Shown here one piece after another: positions 62,816 through 64,000 of a stretch of DNA of 64,000 nucleotides. The position numbers and the translations under genes are program-made. Positions within the stretch are counted from its first letter, which is position 1. Every line of letters starts with the position of its first letter. The stretch is from NCBI GenBank assembly GCA_026874595.1, contig JAPPUL010000071.1, positions 122,001-186,000 of the forward strand, given 5' to 3'. This DNA is from Sipunculus nudus (Eukaryota; Annelida; Sipuncula; Golfingiida; Sipunculidae). The notes beneath the pieces are model-generated. The model was given only the letters and a program-made list of their open reading frames with translations. It searched no databases and was not told where the DNA came from.

Positions 62816-63220
62816 CTAATCGTATATCTTACACTCAGGTAGCAGCTTCCTTAACTCGTTCACTCCTTGCTCTGTCGTCTCCGTTCCTTTTATATCAAGT
62901 TCTTTTAAATTCCTCATCTCTTGTATATAACCAAGACCTTTATCTGTTACCTTTGTATCTCTTATATATAATGTGTTTAGATTCTTTAAATCCTTTATCC
63001 CCAAAAGCCCTTCGTCTGTTATCTTTGTCCCGCTGAGACTCAATATCTGCAGCTCCTTTAACCACCTTATATGTCTTGCTCCTGCATCATCTACTTGCTC
63101 ATTATCCAAGTTTAGTAGCTGTAGCTTCTTTAATCCCTCGTAATTCAAATTGTAGCCTATACTCTTAAGCCATATATGTGTATCTACTAACCCCCTGTCT
63201 TTTGCACTGTATTCCGGCAT
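62816..63220 (-). CDS. leucine-rich-repeat protein (short)
   Basis: A 134-residue protein of about five LRR turns of the type LKKLQLLNLDNEQVDDAGARHI, LQILSLSGTKITDEGLLGI, LNTLYIRDTKVTDKGLGYI, LKELDIKGTETTEQGV. These are bacterial cysteine-containing-type LRRs without Cys. No signal peptide and no catalytic part. Role unknown; protein-binding. Confidence 0.8.
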   Translation of the reverse strand: MPEYSAKDRGLVDTHIWLKSIGYNLNYEGLKKLQLLNLDNEQVDDAGARHIRWLKELQILSLSGTKITDEGLLGIKDLKNLNTLYIRDTKVTDKGLGYIQEMRNLKELDIKGTETTEQGVNELRKLLPECKIYD

Positions 63221-63306
63221 CTACCCTCCTATTAGCTTTCTTTTACCCATATAGCTCCCCATTCATTCCACACCTTATAAAACTCCACATCTTAATACCT
63301 CCCCCG

Positions 63307-63768
63307 CTAAACACGCTTTAATACTATCGGCGCTACTGCCTCGTTTATCTCTTCGAAACTTATTGTAGACAGCTTTAATACCTCAACTCGCACTAACACT
63401 AATCTAGTATCTCGTTCCTTTATACTGTTTTGAATCAAGGGAGACTTCTCACCAAAAACATCCTCCACCACCCCTATATCCTCACTATCATAGCTCATTA
63501 GCTCCCCGCGCCCTTCTATACATATTTGTCTTATATCTTCTAAATCTTCCTCTTCTTTGTATATTAAAACTCCCACAGATACTCCGCCTTGCGTTAAAGG
63601 CAGAAACACACTCCTGTCATTGCGACTTGCTAGGTATAAAACTCCATCTATTGTATGCCCGTATATCATAAGCTGACTCGTTACTCCCCCCTCTTCTGTC
63701 ATATATGACAATACCCCAAAATAGGCTCGCGATAAGTACGTATTTATCTCTTCTTTGCTATAGATCAT
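63307..63768 (-). CDS. pyridoxamine-5'-phosphate-oxidase-like FMN-binding protein
   Basis: A 153-residue split-barrel protein. RAYFGVLSYMTEEGGVTSQLMIYGHTIDGVLYLASR matches the flavin-binding region of the HugZ/PPOX group. Substrate unknown. GAGG lies before the ATG 63768. Stands between the LRR gene and rplT on the minus strand. Confidence 0.78.
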   Translation of the reverse strand: MIYSKEEINTYLSRAYFGVLSYMTEEGGVTSQLMIYGHTIDGVLYLASRNDRSVFLPLTQGGVSVGVLIYKEEEDLEDIRQICIEGRGELMSYDSEDIGVVEDVFGEKSPLIQNSIKERDTRLVLVRVEVLKLSTISFEEINEAVAPIVLKRV

Positions 63769-63823
63769 ATCCTTTACCTCGATTCTGTTAGATTTCCTAG
63801 CTTCCCTTTAATAATATAATCAC

Positions 63824-64000
63824 CTATTTAAGGGCTGCCTTTGCATGCTCTACTACTTCTTTAAATCCTTCAGGATCTTCAAACGCCAAATTAGATAATA
63901 CCTTCCGATTAAGCCTTATATCCGCTTTCTTTAAACCGTTTATAAATTCCCCGTACTTAAGTTCATAATCTCCTACTGCTCCATTTATTCGCATTATCCA
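63824..64000 (-). CDS. rplT: 50S ribosomal protein L20, C-terminal part, cut by window edge
   Basis: The last 58 codons read WIMRINGAVGDYELKYGEF, then INGLKKADIRLNRKVL, SNLAFEDPEGFKEVVEHA and KAALK, with TAG at 63824-63826. It matches the conserved L20 C-terminus (FINGLKKAxIxLDRKVLxxLA). The N-terminus lies outside the window. It is followed on the same strand by the PPOX-like gene. Confidence 0.95.
   Translation of the reverse strand, partial: WIMRINGAVGDYELKYGEFINGLKKADIRLNRKVLSNLAFEDPEGFKEVVEHAKAALK

Noticed and set aside
1-64000. tRNA, rRNA, CRISPR, transposons, integrases, prophage
   Set aside because: I looked for T-loop (GTTCGAATC-like) patterns, repeat-spacer arrays and transposase motifs on both strands and saw none.

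Overview
The window is AT-rich chromosomal DNA from a diderm bacterium. No rRNA, tRNA, CRISPR array, transposase or phage gene could be recognised. Evidence for two membranes is an LptD-like outer-membrane protein (split by a frameshift), several lipobox proteins, and an M23 peptidase next to a bactofilin. The run M23 peptidase - bactofilin - YaaR (DUF327) - RicT/PSP1, together with a protein joining a FliG C-terminal domain to a MotA-like segment, resembles spirochaete gene sets. A two-subunit ATP-citrate lyase points to citrate cleavage (reductive TCA or acetyl-CoA supply), and bshA/bshC with a YpdA-like reductase points to bacillithiol. The placement near Spirochaetota is inference, not proof.

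Layout. 1-8.1 kb: partial tgt, a membrane zinc-ribbon protein, a frameshifted flavoprotein/ferredoxin fusion, dusB, coaX-birA, and an amidohydrolase. 8.2-22 kb: an unknown helical protein, a 2Fe-2S ferredoxin, ubiD, a YciI protein, twin small Cys proteins, an O-methyltransferase, a TM2 protein, aclB-aclA, tatD, and the envelope/developmental cluster. 22-34.4 kb: rnc-fabF-fabG-fabD-plsX-rpmF, rhodanese, thiE-murI-bshA-bshC, an aminopeptidase, fabH. 34.6-41 kb: envelope sugar and surface genes, namely a DUF4833 protein, two glycosyltransferases, a collagen-like repeat lipoprotein and a flippase-like membrane protein. 41-58.4 kb: argB-argD-argF, an epimerase, pdxJ, macro domain and MUG glycosylase, a ClpX-like ATPase, the LptD-like gene, serA, a phosphoesterase, the FliG/MotA protein, argH and a HAD phosphatase. 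58.4-64 kb: dapA, a ChaN lipoprotein, a sigma-70 factor, acpP, SCO1, an LRR protein, a PPOX-like protein and partial rplT.

The genes are mostly housekeeping: fatty acid and phospholipid synthesis, arginine, serine, lysine, pantothenate/CoA, biotin, PLP and thiamine. What stands out is the way the DNA is built. Perfect or near-perfect tandem duplications sit on gene ends: units of about 11-15 bp abutting stop or start codons at a dozen junctions, two of 224 and 256 bp spanning convergent gene ends, and an older 379-bp one that made a paralogous gene pair. In-frame minisatellites occur inside murI, plsX and the amidohydrolase. Four genes (flavoprotein fusion, thiE, collagen-like lipoprotein, lptD-like) are split by single frameshifts, mostly explicable by one base in a short run, so they are either sequencing indels or real slippage. 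The purine-rich strand also seems to alternate in blocks of 14-18 kb, independent of the direction of individual genes.
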